DNA of 64,000 bases, taken from Mactromeris polynyma. Its lineage: Eukaryota > Mollusca > Bivalvia > Venerida > Mactridae. Shown here in pieces: positions 1-20,799 of this stretch. The notes beneath the pieces were generated by a model. The model was not told the DNA's origin. It saw only the letters and a list, made by a program, of their open reading frames with translations, and ran no database searches. Position numbers and translations under genes: made by a program. The stretch lies in the NCBI GenBank assembly GCA_032209605.1, contig JASFXZ010000034.1:5139649-5203648 (forward strand), in the 5' to 3' direction. Position 1 is the stretch's first letter. Each line of letters begins with the position of its first letter.

Positions 1-8559
<8,559 letters not shown>

Positions 8560-8562
<3 letters not shown>

Positions 8563-8582
8563 TGCGATGTTTGCGCCAGACT
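8560..8582 (-). CDS. CTSL-like: Cathepsin L-like exon 1 (5' UTR and ATG only)
   Basis: The start codon ATG (8562-8560) is followed at once by the donor GTAAG, so this exon contributes only Met1. The ATG context is CGCAATGG. The UTR is inferred to start near 8580 from the TATA box; its exact end is unknown. Confidence 0.8.
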
Positions 8583-8614
8583 GTTGTTACTCAGTGAATG
8601 GTTCGGGTTTTATA
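8580..8614 (-). promoter_or_regulatory. TATA-box core promoter of the cathepsin L-like gene
   Basis: On the minus strand TATAAA occupies 8614-8609, about 50 bases before the ATG. The usual 25-30 base spacing puts the transcription start near 8580 and gives a 5' UTR of about 20 bases. This is inferred from sequence only. Confidence 0.6.
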
Positions 8615-8619
8615 TCATC

Positions 8620-9005
8620 CTAATGAGGGATCGGAGATGTAAAGTAAGATAAATTAATTAACAATCTCAAATCGTCCAGCGGGAAATCTTAACCGGAAAA
8701 ACGTAAGAATGCGCAACAATTGCATTTAAACATTCATTTATTTTCCTTTAAGTCTTTATTGATCAATCATTTTATTTAAGTTTGAAACATTGAATATGAA
8801 TCTATATTCAACAGTACATTCCACCTAGCAGTTTTACAACCATAATGCAATATGCTGACGTAAGTGTAATATTTCGACTTTTACAGATTTACGCAAATTA
8901 TTGTTTAGGTATTTTGTAACAGAATTAAACTAACTGGAACATCAACGTTAAATAAGTTGTGTGAAATGTCCGTTTGCATGTACATATTCAATAGTACAAA
9001 TTCCA
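8620..9005. other. Upstream flank of the cathepsin gene, no feature seen
   Basis: AT-rich sequence between the promoter and the 22-bp array. No exon-like or repeat structure was recognised. Confidence 0.4.
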
Positions 9006-9009
9006 TCCA

Positions 9010-9730
9010 TCATAAATACACAAAACACCCATTATTAGTACACAATCCACCCATCGTTAGTACACAATCCACCCATCATCAGTACACAATCCACCCATCA
9101 TTAGTACACAATCCACCCATCATCAGTACACAATCCACCCATCGTTAGTACACAATACACCCATCATTAGTACACAATCCACCCATCGTTAGTACACAAT
9201 CCACCCATCATCAGTACACAATCCACCCATCATCAGTACACAATCCACCCATCATTAGTACACAATCCACCCATCGTTAGTACACAATCCACCCATCATT
9301 AGTACACAATACACACATAATTAGTACACAATCCACCCATCGTTAGTACACAATCCACCCATCATCAGTACACAATCCACCCATCGTTAGTACACAATCC
9401 ACCCATCATTAGTACACAATACACCCATCATTAGTACACAATACACCCATCATTAGTACACAATACACCCACCATTAGTACACAATACACCCATCATTAG
9501 TACACAATACACCCATCATTAGTACACAATCCACCCATCATTAGTACACAATACACCCATCATTAGTACACAATACACCCATCGTAAGTACACAATCCAC
9601 CTATCGTTAGTACACAATCCACCTATCGTAAGTACACAATCCACCTATCGTTAGTATACAATCCACCTATCGTAAGTACACAATCCACCTATCGTTAGTA
9701 CACAATCCACCTATCGTTAGTACACAATCC
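9010..9730. repeat. 22-bp minisatellite, about 33 copies
   Basis: The unit contains CCACCCATCATTAGTACACA, with variants CATCGTTAG, CATCATCAG and CTATCGTAAG. Variant types are grouped (CCATC first, CTATCG at the right end), consistent with local expansion. The array abuts the pyrimidine tract directly. Confidence 0.95.
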
Positions 9731-10573
9731 CCCTTCCTTCTCACCCTGCTACTTTCTCTCCCTCCTTCCTTCTCTCCCTCATTCCTTCTCTCCATCATTC
9801 CTTCTTTCCCTCCTTCCTTCTCTCCCTCCTTCCTTTTCTCCCCCTTCCTTCTCTCCATGCTACTTTCTCTCCCTCCTTCGTTCTCTCCCTCCTTCCTTCT
9901 CTCCATCCTTCGTTCTCGCCCTCCTTCCATCTCTCCCTCCTTCCTTTTCTCCCCCTTCCTTCTCTCCCTGCTACTTTCTCTCCCTCCTTCCTTCTCTCCC
10001 TCCTTCCTTCTCTCCCTCCTTCCTTCTCGCCCTCCTTCCATCTCTCCCTCCTTCATTCTCGCCCTCCTTCCATCTCTCCCTCCTACTTCTCTCCCTCCTT
10101 CCTTCTCGCCCTCCTTCATTCTCTCCCTCCTTCCTTCTCGCACTCCTTCCATCTCTCCCTCCTTCATTCTCGCCCTCCTTCCATCTCTCACTCCTACTTC
10201 TCTCCCTCCTTCCTTCTCTCCATCCTGCCTTCTCTCCCCCTTCCTTCTCTCCCTCCTACTTTCTCTCCCTTCTTCCTTCTCTCCATCCTTCATTCTCTCC
10301 CTCCTTCCTTCTCTCCCCTTCTTCCTTCTCTCCATCCTTCCTTCTCTCCATCCTTCCTTCTCTCCATCCTTCCTTCTCTCCCCTCCTTCCTTCTCTCCAT
10401 CCTTCCTTCTTTCCCTCCTTCCTTCTCTCCCTCCTTCCTTCTCTCCATCCTTCCTTCTCCCCTCCTTCCTTCTCTCCGTCCTGCTTCTCTCCCCCCTTCC
10501 TTCTCTCCCTCCTTCCTTCTCTCCATCCTTCCTTCTCTCCATCCTTCCTTCTCTCCCCTCCTTCCTTCTATCC
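9728..10573. repeat. Long polypyrimidine/polypurine tract of about 850 bp
   Basis: The plus strand is almost purely C and T, built from loose 16-bp units such as CTCCTTCCTTCTCTCC, with rare A or G in CATCC, CTCGCC and CATGC. Open frames across it on both strands are low-complexity artefacts. Such tracts can form triplex (H-DNA) structure; that is general knowledge and not shown here. Confidence 0.95.
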
Positions 10574-10639
10574 CATGGAAGCTTGGAAGGACCGTACCAG
10601 TATTTGTTTCCGATTTGTAACGACCAAATACTATAAGTC

Positions 10640-10857
10640 TACGGAATCCGGTTAGTACCACAATGAAATGTCGTGTCTCGTGCGACTCACGATACGACAC
10701 ACGACAAGTGAACATGACACTCGATACGACACACAACATGGGAAGCGACACACGACATGGGAAGCGACACACGGCATGGGAAGCGACACACGACATGGGA
10801 AGCGACACACGCCCCCAATCGCGCAAATGTCGTGGACTTGTCGGTGTTATACGGTAG
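10640..10857. mobile_element. MITE-like copy with internal 19-bp tandem repeat (CGACACACGACA family)
   Basis: It begins TACGGAATCCGGTTAGTACC, the same terminus as the element at 40603-40833. Inside, CGACACACGACATGGGAAG repeats about four times (10740-10812). The right part (GCAAATGTCGTGGA) matches the piece near 12050. No clean right terminal repeat is visible here, so the copy is rearranged or incomplete. Confidence 0.6.
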
Positions 10858-10859
10858 TC

Positions 10860-12045
10860 GACAAGTTAAGTCAAGTCAAAATTTATTTATTGTCGGATAA
10901 TTACATAGCCATAAATGGCTATTTGCCGACGGACCGGTGAAGGCCTACGAGTGAGACAAAGTGCAGTTATTGAACTCTAATATTCACATCGGCCATGTCC
11001 ATTGTACCATATACGAGGGTTGTCCCATCAAATCGTAGACAATGGCTGTAAAACAACAAAACATTAACAAAAGTTCTAAAAATTGTCAGTGTTGTATTAT
11101 CCGCATCTTCTCAATACGTATACAAAATTATATTGAACTGCGGCGCGCATATTAACGTCATAACGTTGTTTTGTAATTTTGATGTGACATTTACGTTTTC
11201 TCTAAATATTCGCTGCCATATTGTACGCATTTTTTATCGCAAACACAGATTTAAACCAGTCATTATTTAGACTTCTGTTAAACACTTAAAATGCATACTT
11301 GATCTCATTGTGATTTTCAAACTTTCGCCCTAACAGATGATACTTCAGAGCCGCAACGTTTACAAGCAAAACCCAGGGGTTCTAGGTCGGGGAGTATAGG
11401 GGATGATCCACTCTCTGATATCCTAGATTGTCAAAATCTCTTATGTCACTTGGATACGAGTGCTTGCGACACATCACTGTGCTGCTCAACAGATTTCATC
11501 TTCTTCAGAGTGTATTCTGGGGGTCATTCCGCACTCCAAACAGAATCCGATGACTGCGTGGTGCGCCGCTGCTTTCCTAGACGTCGGCATTTTTTTCTAA
11601 ACTATAAATTCGCTATACACCTATTTCGCCATGCGTAAATAACAGACGTTACATTTATTAAATTAAATATGGCGTCAAAATGATCAAAGAATACATGTGT
11701 AACGTAATTTGGCGGAATAATGAAGTTTGGCACAGATAGAGCAACTTATTTAAAGCTATAGCTATTTCGGTTATCTTATCAAAAGACGTGCGCTGTTCCC
11801 GTGTATGTTAGTTTCTATATTGCTACACACAATACACAAGTTTGTTTTATTTTCAAAATATATGCAATAAACCTGATTAAAAATGATTAAATAGTGGTCT
11901 TATATGCGTGTAAAATTATTACATTGGAACGTCAAATAATTATGTTATAGACATAGTCTATGATTTAATGGGACATATACGTATGTGAGCTTGTATAATT
12001 ATTTTACTTCAGCGTGTTATTAATAAACTAGGACACTGGTAGACA
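10860..12045. other. Gene-free stretch
   Basis: AT-rich sequence without recognisable exons. TATACGAGGGTTGTCCCATC near 11017 resembles a mariner end, but no partner was found. No other structure was seen. Confidence 0.35.
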
Positions 12046-12115
12046 CATTCCACGACATTTGCACGATGTAGTGTCGTGTGTCATATCGAGTGTCGCGTCG
12101 AGTATCGTGTTTCGC
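12045..12115 (-). mobile_element. Fragment of the CGACACACGACA repeat family
   Basis: Read on the minus strand it gives CGAAACACGATACTCGACGC and then GTGCAAATGTCGTGGA, the same word set as 10680-10835 and 40630-40805. It is a short inverted piece with no terminal repeat of its own. Confidence 0.5.
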
Positions 12116-12275
12116 CCTTGAACCGCGTTAAAGAGAGTTCCTATTTTTAAAATGCACATAATTTGGCGTTTTACCGCATAAATTAATGCATATACATTGT
12201 ATATTGCAATGACAGTTAGGCATTATGTACACAATTCCGATCTCACAAACACGTTAGTAACTAAAGGAATTGAAA

Positions 12276-14153
12276 GCTGTGTAAGTTTATAGTGCTGTAA
12301 GATTGACCGCGAACAGATGAATGATCTTTCAGGACCTATCCATACATAATGCTGGGTAAGTTTATAGTGCTGTTAGATTGACCGCGAACAGATGAATGAT
12401 CTTTCAGGACCAATCCATACATAAAGCTGTGTAAGTTTATAGTGCTGTTAGATTGACCGCGAACAGATGAATGATCTTTCAGGACCTATCCATACATAAA
12501 GCTGTGTAAGTTTATAGTGCTGTTAGATTGACCGCGAACAGATGAATGATCTTTCAGGACCTATCCATACATAATGCTGGGTAAGTTTATAGTGCTGTTA
12601 GATTGACCGCGAACAGATGAATGATCTTTCAGGACCTATCCATACATAAAGCTGTGTAAGTTTATAGTGTTGTTAGATTGACCGCGAACAGATGAATGAT
12701 CTTTCAGGACCTATCCATACATAATGCTGTGTAAGTTTATAGTGCTGTTAGATTGACCGCGAACAGATGAATGATCTTTCAGGACCAATCCATACATAAT
12801 GCTTGGTAAGTTTATAGTGCTGTTAGATTGACCGCGAACTGATGAATGATCTTTCAGGACCTATCCATACATAATGCTTGGTAAGTTTATAGTGCTGTTA
12901 GATTGACCGCGAACAGATGAATGATCTTTCAGGACCAATCCATACATAATGCTTGGTAAGTTTATAGTGCTGTTAGATTGACCGCGAACAGATGAATGAT
13001 CTTTCAGGACCAATCCATACATAATGCTTGGTAAGTTTATAGTGCTGTTAGATTGACCGCGAACAGATGAATGATCTTTCAGGACCTATCCATACATAAT
13101 GCTGTGTAAGTTTATAGTGCTGTTAGATTGACCGCGAACAGATGAATGATCTTTCAGGACCAATCCATACATAATGCTGGGTAAGTTTATAGTGTTGTTA
13201 GATTGACCGCGAACAGATGAATGATCTTTCAGGACCTATCCATACATAATGCTTGGTAAGTTTATAGTGCTGTTAGATTGACCGCGAACAGATGAATGAT
13301 CTTTCAGGACCTATCCATACATAATGCTGGGTAAGTTTATAGTGCTGTTAGATTGACCGCGAACAGATGAATGATCTTTCAGGACCAATCCATACATAAT
13401 GCTGGGTAAGTTTATAGTGTTGTTAGATTGACCGCGAACAGATGAATGATCTTTCAGGACCTATCCATACATAATGCTTGGTAAGTTTATAGTGCTGTTA
13501 GATTGACCGCGAACAGATGAATGATCTTTCAGGACCTATCCATACATAATGCTGGGTAAGTTTATAGTGCTGTTAGATTGACCGCGAACAGATGAATGAT
13601 CTTTCAGGACCAATCCATACATAATGCTGGGTAAGTTTATAGTGCTGTTAGATTGACCGCGAACAGATGAATGACCTTTCAGGACCAATCCATACATAAT
13701 GCTGGGTAAGTTTATAGTGCTGTTAGATTGACCGCGAACAGATGAATGATCTTTCAGGACCAATCCATACATAAAGCTGTGTAAGTTTATAGTGTTGTTA
13801 GATTGACCGCGAACAGATGAATGATCTTTCAGGACCTATCCATACATAATGCTGGGTAAGTTTATAGTGCTGTTAGATTGACCGCGAACAGATGAATGAT
13901 CTTTCAGGACCTATCCATACATAATGCTGGGTAAGTTTATAGTGTTGTTAGATTGACCGCGAACAGATGAATGATCTTTCAGGACCAATCCATACATAAT
14001 GCTGGGTAAGTTTATAGTGTTGTTAGATTGACCGCGAACAGATGAATGATCTTTCAGGACCAATCCATACATAATGCTGGGTAAGTTTATAGTGTTGTTA
14101 GATTGACCGCGAACAGATGAATGATCTTTCAGGACCAATCCATACATAATGCT
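12276..14153. repeat. 75-bp minisatellite, 25 copies, each with splice-like sites
   Basis: An exact 75-bp period runs from 12276 to 14153. Each unit contains GTAAGTTTATAG (donor-like), GATTGACCGC (branch-like) and ATGATCTTTCAG (acceptor-like) on the plus strand. This would define 52-base introns and 23-base exons. Unit variants (GCTGTG, GCTGGG, GCTTGG; ACCTATC, ACCAATC) are interspersed. Confidence 0.97.
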
Positions 14154-15150
14154 ATAACTGCTGTTTGGTTTACTTTTCTATCATAACACAACAGCGACTT
14201 TTTCTCCGTCGATATTTCGGAAACACGAACATTTCAATACATCTACGTTGAAATGTAATGGTCCAGGAAATATATTCATGCGTTTGCGGTTAATAAAATC
14301 GCTCTATACTATGAAATTATTTTGTTATTGGTTTTGCTACAGGCCAATTCGATGAATTTACAAAAACCTGTATCGGTCAGCCATTCACTCACCGGCTTGC
14401 ACCTACGCGCACCCACTCACACATTCAAGTACAAGTTTATACATATATACATAGCTAATCATCGGTTTGAGCCTGCCTTTGAAATGGTGACATGGTAATG
14501 AAGAATGAATAATTCTGCTGATACAAATTTAATTTCACTGAAAATACCATGCTTAGTCCCGGTCAATTCGTGCATTTTCAGTACAGATGTTATTGAATCA
14601 AGCGGTAATTCATTACTTTACCAAAGTCATTGTATTCTCTTTCAGGAAGTTTGTGTCTATATTGAGCTACTAGTTTGCTTGATTACTTCGTGCACTCGCC
14701 AGAAAATATTCAAGTTAAACCAAATTTAATCATGCAGTTGAGCAAACGCAAGCGCTAATTTGGACTCTGAAATGCGCTCATATCCTTCTCACAGATTGTC
14801 TATAGACCTATTGACATTTTCTTTCAAAGTATTTTAGTTACCCTGGAGTATGTTTCATGAAGTTTGCCTCCCCAAAGCTACATACGTATCATTGCGTAAA
14901 TCACAGCTGTTCTCGTATTGGTTATACTGTCCGGTATTTCACACACAGTCGTACGATATTTTTACACAGGCCAACATTAAGCATTGTTCTATGTCTGGTC
15001 AACCAGACTAAACAGCAATTTACAGAAAACTGCATAGATCTACATTGTAACATGAGTAGATGACCCATTATATGATGTCCAGGAAATTTGGTAACATCTT
15101 GACAATCTTGTTGACCAAGGTTGTTTGCTTACATTAGTGATCTTCATTGT
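14154..15150. other. Spacer between two large arrays
   Basis: About 1 kb with small open frames of 60-75 codons that match nothing I recognise. No convincing gene or mobile element. Confidence 0.35.
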
Positions 15151-15151
15151 C

Positions 15152-17230
15152 GAAGGCATACATGTAGTCACACATCTGGAAGGCATACATGTAGTCACAC
15201 ATCTGGCAGGCATACATGTAGTCACACATCTGGAAGGCATACATGTAGTCACACATCTGGAAGGCTTACATGTAGTCACACATCTGGAAGGCATACATGT
15301 AGTCACATATCTGGAAGGCTTACATGTAGTCACACATCTGGAAGGCATACATGTAGTCACACATCTGGCAGGCATACATGTAGTCACACATCTGGCAGGC
15401 ATACATGTAGTCACACATCTGGAAGGCATACATGTAGTCACACATCTGGAAGGCATACATGTAGTCACACATCTGGAAGGCTTACATGTAGTCACACATC
15501 TGGAAGGCATACATGTAGTCACACATCTGGAAGGCATACATGTAGTCACACATCTGGAAGGCTTACATGTAGTCACACATCTGGAAGGCATACATGTAGT
15601 CACACATCTGGAAGGCATACATGTAGTCACACATCTGGAAGGCATACATGTAGTCACACATCTGGAAGGCTTACATGTAGTCACACATCTGGAAGGCATA
15701 CATGTAGTCACACATCTGGAAGGCTTACATGTAGTCACACATCTGGAAGGCTTACATGTAGTCACACATCTGGAAGGCATACAACATGTAGTCACACATC
15801 TGGCAGGCATACATGTAGTCACACATCTGGAAGGCATACATGTAGTCACACATCTGGAAGGCATACAACATGTAGTCACACATCTGGAAGGCATACATGT
15901 AGTCACACATCTGGAAGGCATACATGTAGTCACACATCTGGAAGGCTTACATGTAGTCACACATCTGGAAGGCATACATGTAGTCACACATCTGGAAGGC
16001 TTACATGTAGTCACACATCTGGAAGGCATACATGTAGTCACACATCTGGAAGGCATACATGTAGTCACACATCTGGAAGGCATACATGTAGTCACACATC
16101 TGGCAGGCATACATGTAGTCACACATCTGGCAGGCATACATGTAGTCACACATCTGGCAGGCATACATGTAGTCACACATCTGGCAGGCATACATGTAGT
16201 CACACATCTGGCAGGCATACATGTAGTCACACATCTGGAAGGCTTACATGTAGTCACACATCTAGAAGGCATACATGTAATCACATATCTGGAAGGCATA
16301 CATGTAGTCACACATCTGGAAGGCATACATGTAGTCACACATCTGGAAGGCTTACATGTAGTCACACATCTGGAAGGCATACATGTAGTCACACATCTGG
16401 AAGGCTTACATGTAGTCACACATCTGGAAGGCATACAACATGTAGTGACACATCTGGCAGGCATACATGTAGTCACACATCTGGAAGGCATACATGTAGT
16501 CACACATCTGGAAGGCATACAACATGTAGTCACACATCTGGAAGGCATACAACATGTAGTCCCACATCTGGAAGGCATACATGTAGTCACACATCTGGAA
16601 GGCATACATGTAATCACATATCTGGAAGGCATACATGTAGTCACACATCTGGAAGGCATACATGTAGTCACACATCTGGAAGGCTTACATGTAGTCACAC
16701 ATCTGGAAGGCATACATGTAGTCACACATCTGGAAGGCTTACATGTAGTCACACATCTGGAAGGCATACAACATGTAGTGACACATCTGGCAGGCATACA
16801 TGTAGTCACACATCTGGAAGGCATACATGTAGTCACACATCTGGAAGGCATACAACATGTAGTCACACATCTGGAAGGCATACAACATGTAGTCCCACAT
16901 CTGGAAGGCATACATGTAGTCACACATCTGGAAGGCATACATGTAGTCACACATCTGGCAGGCATACATGTAATCACATATCTGGAAGGCATACATGTAG
17001 TCACACATCTGGAAGGCATACATGTAGTCACACATCTGGAAGGCATACATGTAGTCACACATCTGGAAGGCATACATGTAGTCACACATCTGGAAGGCAT
17101 ACATGTAGTCACACATCTGGAAGGCATACATGTAGTCACGCATCTGGCAGGCATACATGTAGTCACACATCTGGAAGGCATACATGTAGTCACACATCTG
17201 GAAGGCTTACATGTAGTCACACATCTGGCA
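15152..17230. repeat. 27-bp minisatellite, about 77 copies, with higher-order repeats
   Basis: The unit contains CATACATGTAGTCACACATC followed by TGGAAGG or TGGCAGG. Some units have three extra bases (ACAACATG). The rare variant ACATGTAATCACATATC occurs near 16271, 16606 and 16966, marking copied blocks of about 335-360 bp. The 27-bp period is free of stops in several frames, giving open frames of 707-783 codons on both strands that are not taken as genes. Confidence 0.97.
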
Positions 17231-19190
17231 TTTCTCGGTGTAAGGTAACTCAAATAGATAACCAAATCCAAACACATTTTACAAATTATGGAAAAATTAT
17301 AAACTGGAGAATATTTATAATTCGGTAAACCTGACATACTTAAAAGAATATGCATACCGGTATGTATATTTTGGCCCAGGGCCTTGATCATAAAACTGAG
17401 ACTCGAGACCAGTCTCAGATCTCAAGCATCTGATTGGTTGAACTTGAGTCTTCAAATGGACTTTTCCAGCCTTCGCGGTCAACATTTTTTCCAAGTATCA
17501 AGTGTGAATTATCATGACCATCCTTATTTTTACAGTCTTCTTGGTCGCACACTGAACTCACACAGTAGTTATGCTCTACACGCACGTTTGAATTCCTAGA
17601 ATTTCTTTGACCAGATGTTTTTTGGACAAATTGTCCACGAACATTCCCTTTAAAAACACCACAAGTCGTTAATAAAACGCAATTGGCCATGGAAAATACT
17701 GACACAATATGTTTTGGTAGAAAATAATAATTATATCATCGGAAAGATCGAAGCTTCAAGGGTAAATAACAAAAAACTTAGCAACACCATTGCTAATGGA
17801 TGCGAGTACCATTCCGTGCAACCTGACCAGTAGTTCCTGATATTTTTAACCAGAAATACATGCGTTATCTTACACCTCTATACTTTGACTTTGTCATTAC
17901 GCTGACATCATTGCACTTGTCACTATTTTAATATTTGTTACTCAAATAGTAAACATTAAAAACATTGTTCTGGTTGGAAAACGGATGATTTTTCCCCATA
18001 TCCATCCAACAGACGTTGTTAGACATGTACAGCGAAATCGAACTGTTGAAGTATATTTTCTCTCTGAACAAAGAACGTATACAAAAATAACAGGAAACAT
18101 TATAACTTTGAACAATACACAAACACTAGGTTATTTTTTTAGTTTTAACCATAATATTTCGTCATTATAGTTAAATTGTATGGGTTGGCATGACATTTCG
18201 ATGTTTCTAGCTACAAGACCAAATATAACGTATGTATCTTCACAACCCAACACATAATTGAAAGTAAAACAAAATGCACAAACATGTCCCCTACAACATC
18301 ATTGTGCTTATTATTAACATTAAGAAACAATCTGAACAATACTTAAAGAGTGAAGTAACTGAATGACATTTAATAGTCGTAGTTTTGGCAGAATGAACAG
18401 AACAACATACATTCTGGCTATTTGAACGTGTTTAAACACTCGATATGAACGTAACGTATAGAAAATTCGATCAAATTCATGTTTATTCACTTATAGATGA
18501 TACATGTTTTTGGCACTAAATATTATAAAAGTCAACAAATCAACTTCTTACAAGAAATCAAAGGACTGAGAGTCCTGAAAACCAGCGCGTTGAAACAAAA
18601 TATATGTGTATAAATAGGTGGAAAAAAGTGTACTGTAAAGGAACTGTGAGGCATGAACTAAGAGTGCATTTTCATGGCGTTTCGCGGACAAGTAACTTTC
18701 ACTAAGGCAGAATTTCAATAGTAGAAAAAGGACGAGTCCTATCTGTTTTGGACCGGCTTAACTATCTGTCTTGGACTTATTAATTATTGTAATTTGCAGC
18801 CATTTTTAGAAGCAAGCTTATAAGTTTAACAGCTGTCAATTTTAACATTTGTTACGCACTCAGAACTTTTTCTGAAGTAATGTGTATTTATTTACTAGTA
18901 AACTTCGTGGATCGTAGGTCCATCTGTGTTCAAAAACTTGGTTATAGCCATATTGGAAAAATATGTGTTATTTTCCAGTGATGTTGGGACATATCTTGCT
19001 GATTTTTGAACGGAACCAATATGTTACTTGTATATAGATACATCTTAGTTTTGATTTAATTGCATCCAAATAATCCAAACCGATGAATATGGTATGTACA
19101 TTAATATGTTAACAGTCAGACGCACAATGCACACCACTCTTCATTCTTACTTGTATAAAGCTACAGCCATAATGGTGATTTGATCAAAGA
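17231..19190. other. Gene-free stretch with one short hairpin
   Basis: AT-rich. CTGAGACT (17396-17403) and AGTCTCAG (17411-17418) form a small hairpin beside ATTGGTTGAACTTGAGTC, in the style of a MITE end. Nothing else supportable. Confidence 0.35.
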
Positions 19191-19195
19191 ATCTT

Positions 19196-19356
19196 TCCGA
19201 GGTCATTCGCCTCCCACTGCTGACTTATGTTGGAAAGCTATATGTCGCTTGCAGTGAAACTAAGGAATGCACTAGTTATGGAGACCAGGTAGTTCGTGTA
19301 TAGACTGACAACACCTTTAAATGACCAAAGCTGTTGAATATTTAACCCATAGTACT
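19196..19356 (+). mobile_element. SINE tail-domain fragment
   Basis: The segment with TCGCTTGCAGTGAAACTAAG and then GAGACCAGGTAG matches the 3' half of the SINE at 19560-19830 (TTGCTTGCAGTGAAACTGAG, GAGCCCAGGTAG) with many differences. Its tRNA-like head is missing or too diverged to see. Confidence 0.5.
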
Positions 19357-19559
19357 TAACCAAACGTTACAGAATCATGCACTGAGCCAACTAAATATAA
19401 CCACAGGTGAAGTGACCTTGCCGCACTAGTTCTGCTTACAGTTGTGAGTGGTAAATATTTAGATTAATACAATATTGCATTGAGATGCATCCAGATTGTT
19501 ATCATTTTATTGCAGCATTCCTTGGAAATCTAAACATGTAACATCCACTAGGACTTAAA

Positions 19560-19835
19560 CTGGCATGGCAAGCGCAGTTGGTAACGCGCTCGACTATCCA
19601 TCCATAGGTCCTGGTTTTGATCCTTGGTCGTACCTACTCCGGTCAGTAGTGATTTTGATCTTTCCAAGGTACTTTGCATCACACCGCTTATTTAAGTGAA
19701 AAAGCTGTCAGTTGCTTGCAGTGAAACTGAGGAAGCACCCGTTATCGAGCCCAGGTAGATCCCGTATAGGCTGGCAATGCCTATAATGACCGAACCTGTT
19801 GACAAGGTCGTAAACCCGACAAAACCCAAACACAA
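19560..19835 (+). mobile_element. tRNA-derived SINE
   Basis: The head has an A-box-like GCGCAGTTGGTAACGCGCTC and a diverged B box (GGTTTTGATCC). A body shared with 19196-19356 follows, ending GTAAACCCGACAAAACCC. This layout is standard for a Pol III-derived SINE. The family is not named with certainty. Confidence 0.65.
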
Positions 19836-19844
19836 ATCTGTTAA

Positions 19845-20115
19845 TATAGGAAAAATGGCACAGTCCCCTGGTAGTCATGGTTTTTGATGAATCCGAAAAA
19901 TTTGAACAATTTTGGTAGCCAGTCACCTAAAGTACATTTGTATAAAGTTTTATCAAACTGGGTCAGAACATTTCGACAAGAGGATTTTTGAAAGTTTCCA
20001 CTTCATACATATAGGAAAATAGACTCCATCCCTGGTGGCCAAGTTTTTATGACGAATCCATACCCCTCGTATTTTTGTAGAGTGTCATCCTAGTAACATT
20101 TCACTTAAATTTTGT
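19845..20115 (+). repeat. Two diverged copies of an approximately 170-bp dispersed repeat
   Basis: ATATAGGAAAAATGGCACAG with CCCCTGGTAGTCATGGTTTT (from 19848) is echoed by ATATAGGAAAATAGACTCC with CCCTGGTGGCCAAGTTTTT (from 20010). Both continue with a similar GACGAATCC/GATGAATCC block. It resembles a common invertebrate interspersed repeat, but I cannot name it. Confidence 0.5.
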
Positions 20116-20245
20116 GGTATTCCACGAAGTGGTTTCCGACGATTTCTTTTTAGAAGCAAAACAGGAAGTCAGCAATTGACAGTACATGAACATTTATGAA
20201 AAATAAATCTAAAAGATATGTAAAGAAAAAATGTATAACACAATA

Positions 20246-20438
20246 TACAGTCAAACCTGTGTTAAAGACCACCTGCGAACAAAGACCACTATTGCAAAAC
20301 CTGTCTGCAAAGACCACCAATTTTATCTCCCATCAGACCATTTTCAATGATATTTAATCTGTTAATAGAGACCACCTGTAACCAAAGACCACATTTTGCT
20401 GTTCCCATGGGTGGTCTTTACAGACAGGTTTGACTGTA
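20246..20438. mobile_element. MITE with TACAGTCAAACCTGT inverted ends
   Basis: The left end TACAGTCAAACCTGT and right end ACAGGTTTGACTGTA are exact inverted repeats starting and ending in TA, the target site of Tc1/mariner-type elements. The interior repeats AAAGACCAC words in both orientations, so it folds back. There is no coding capacity (193 bp). Confidence 0.85.
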
Positions 20439-20611
20439 CTGCAAACAGTACATTAGTATATATTACAAAATAAACTATGGTAGCTATATACTTTTGAATC
20501 AAGAAAACCGAAATCTTCTAATCTGTGCAAAGACACCCAAATTTCAAATAATTCTCTTATAAAATGTAAAAGATAAAGAAATTCAGTTCATTTCTACAAT
20601 AAACAATATGT

Positions 20612-20796
20612 TTATTTATCTAAGGTAATGTTCATGACGTCACTACCCTTACGTGTAATGACCAGGAAGAGAGGTCCATCTACTGTCATCATCTCAATGT
20701 TGAGGGGCCATCGTTGCTGACAGCAGCAGCCAGCACCTGCTCGCACCGCACAGAGATGATGCTGCCATTGTCAATCAGCAGCTCTGTGTCAGCCTC
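20612..20796 (-). pseudogene. Terminal-exon-like GC-rich fragment, function unknown
   Basis: On the minus strand an acceptor (TTCTGTTTAG) precedes an open frame beginning EADTELLIDNGSIISVRCEQ. After a one-base frame change near GATGGCCCCTC it continues NIEMMTVDGPLFLVITRKG and ends with TAA overlapping AATAAA (20616-20611). Base composition is far more GC-rich than its surroundings. This looks like the last exon of a gene, or a copied fragment of one, with a one-base loss. No upstream exon was recognised and I do not recognise the protein. Confidence 0.45.
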
Positions 20797-20799
20797 CTA

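Noticed and set aside
9667..10826. Glu/Arg/Lys-rich or Ser/Pro/Leu-rich long frames
   Set aside because: Low-complexity translation of the pyrimidine tract.
11017..11040. Mariner left terminal repeat
   Set aside because: TATACGAGGGTTGTCCCATC looks right, but no matching right end or transposase was found.
12276..14153. CRISPR-like repeat array
   Set aside because: Period and whole unit repeat without unique spacers, in a eukaryotic context.
15040..17391. Open frames of 707-783 codons on both strands
   Set aside because: They follow the 27-bp period (9 residues) with no stops in several frames at once. There is no non-repetitive coding flank, so they are by-products of the array.
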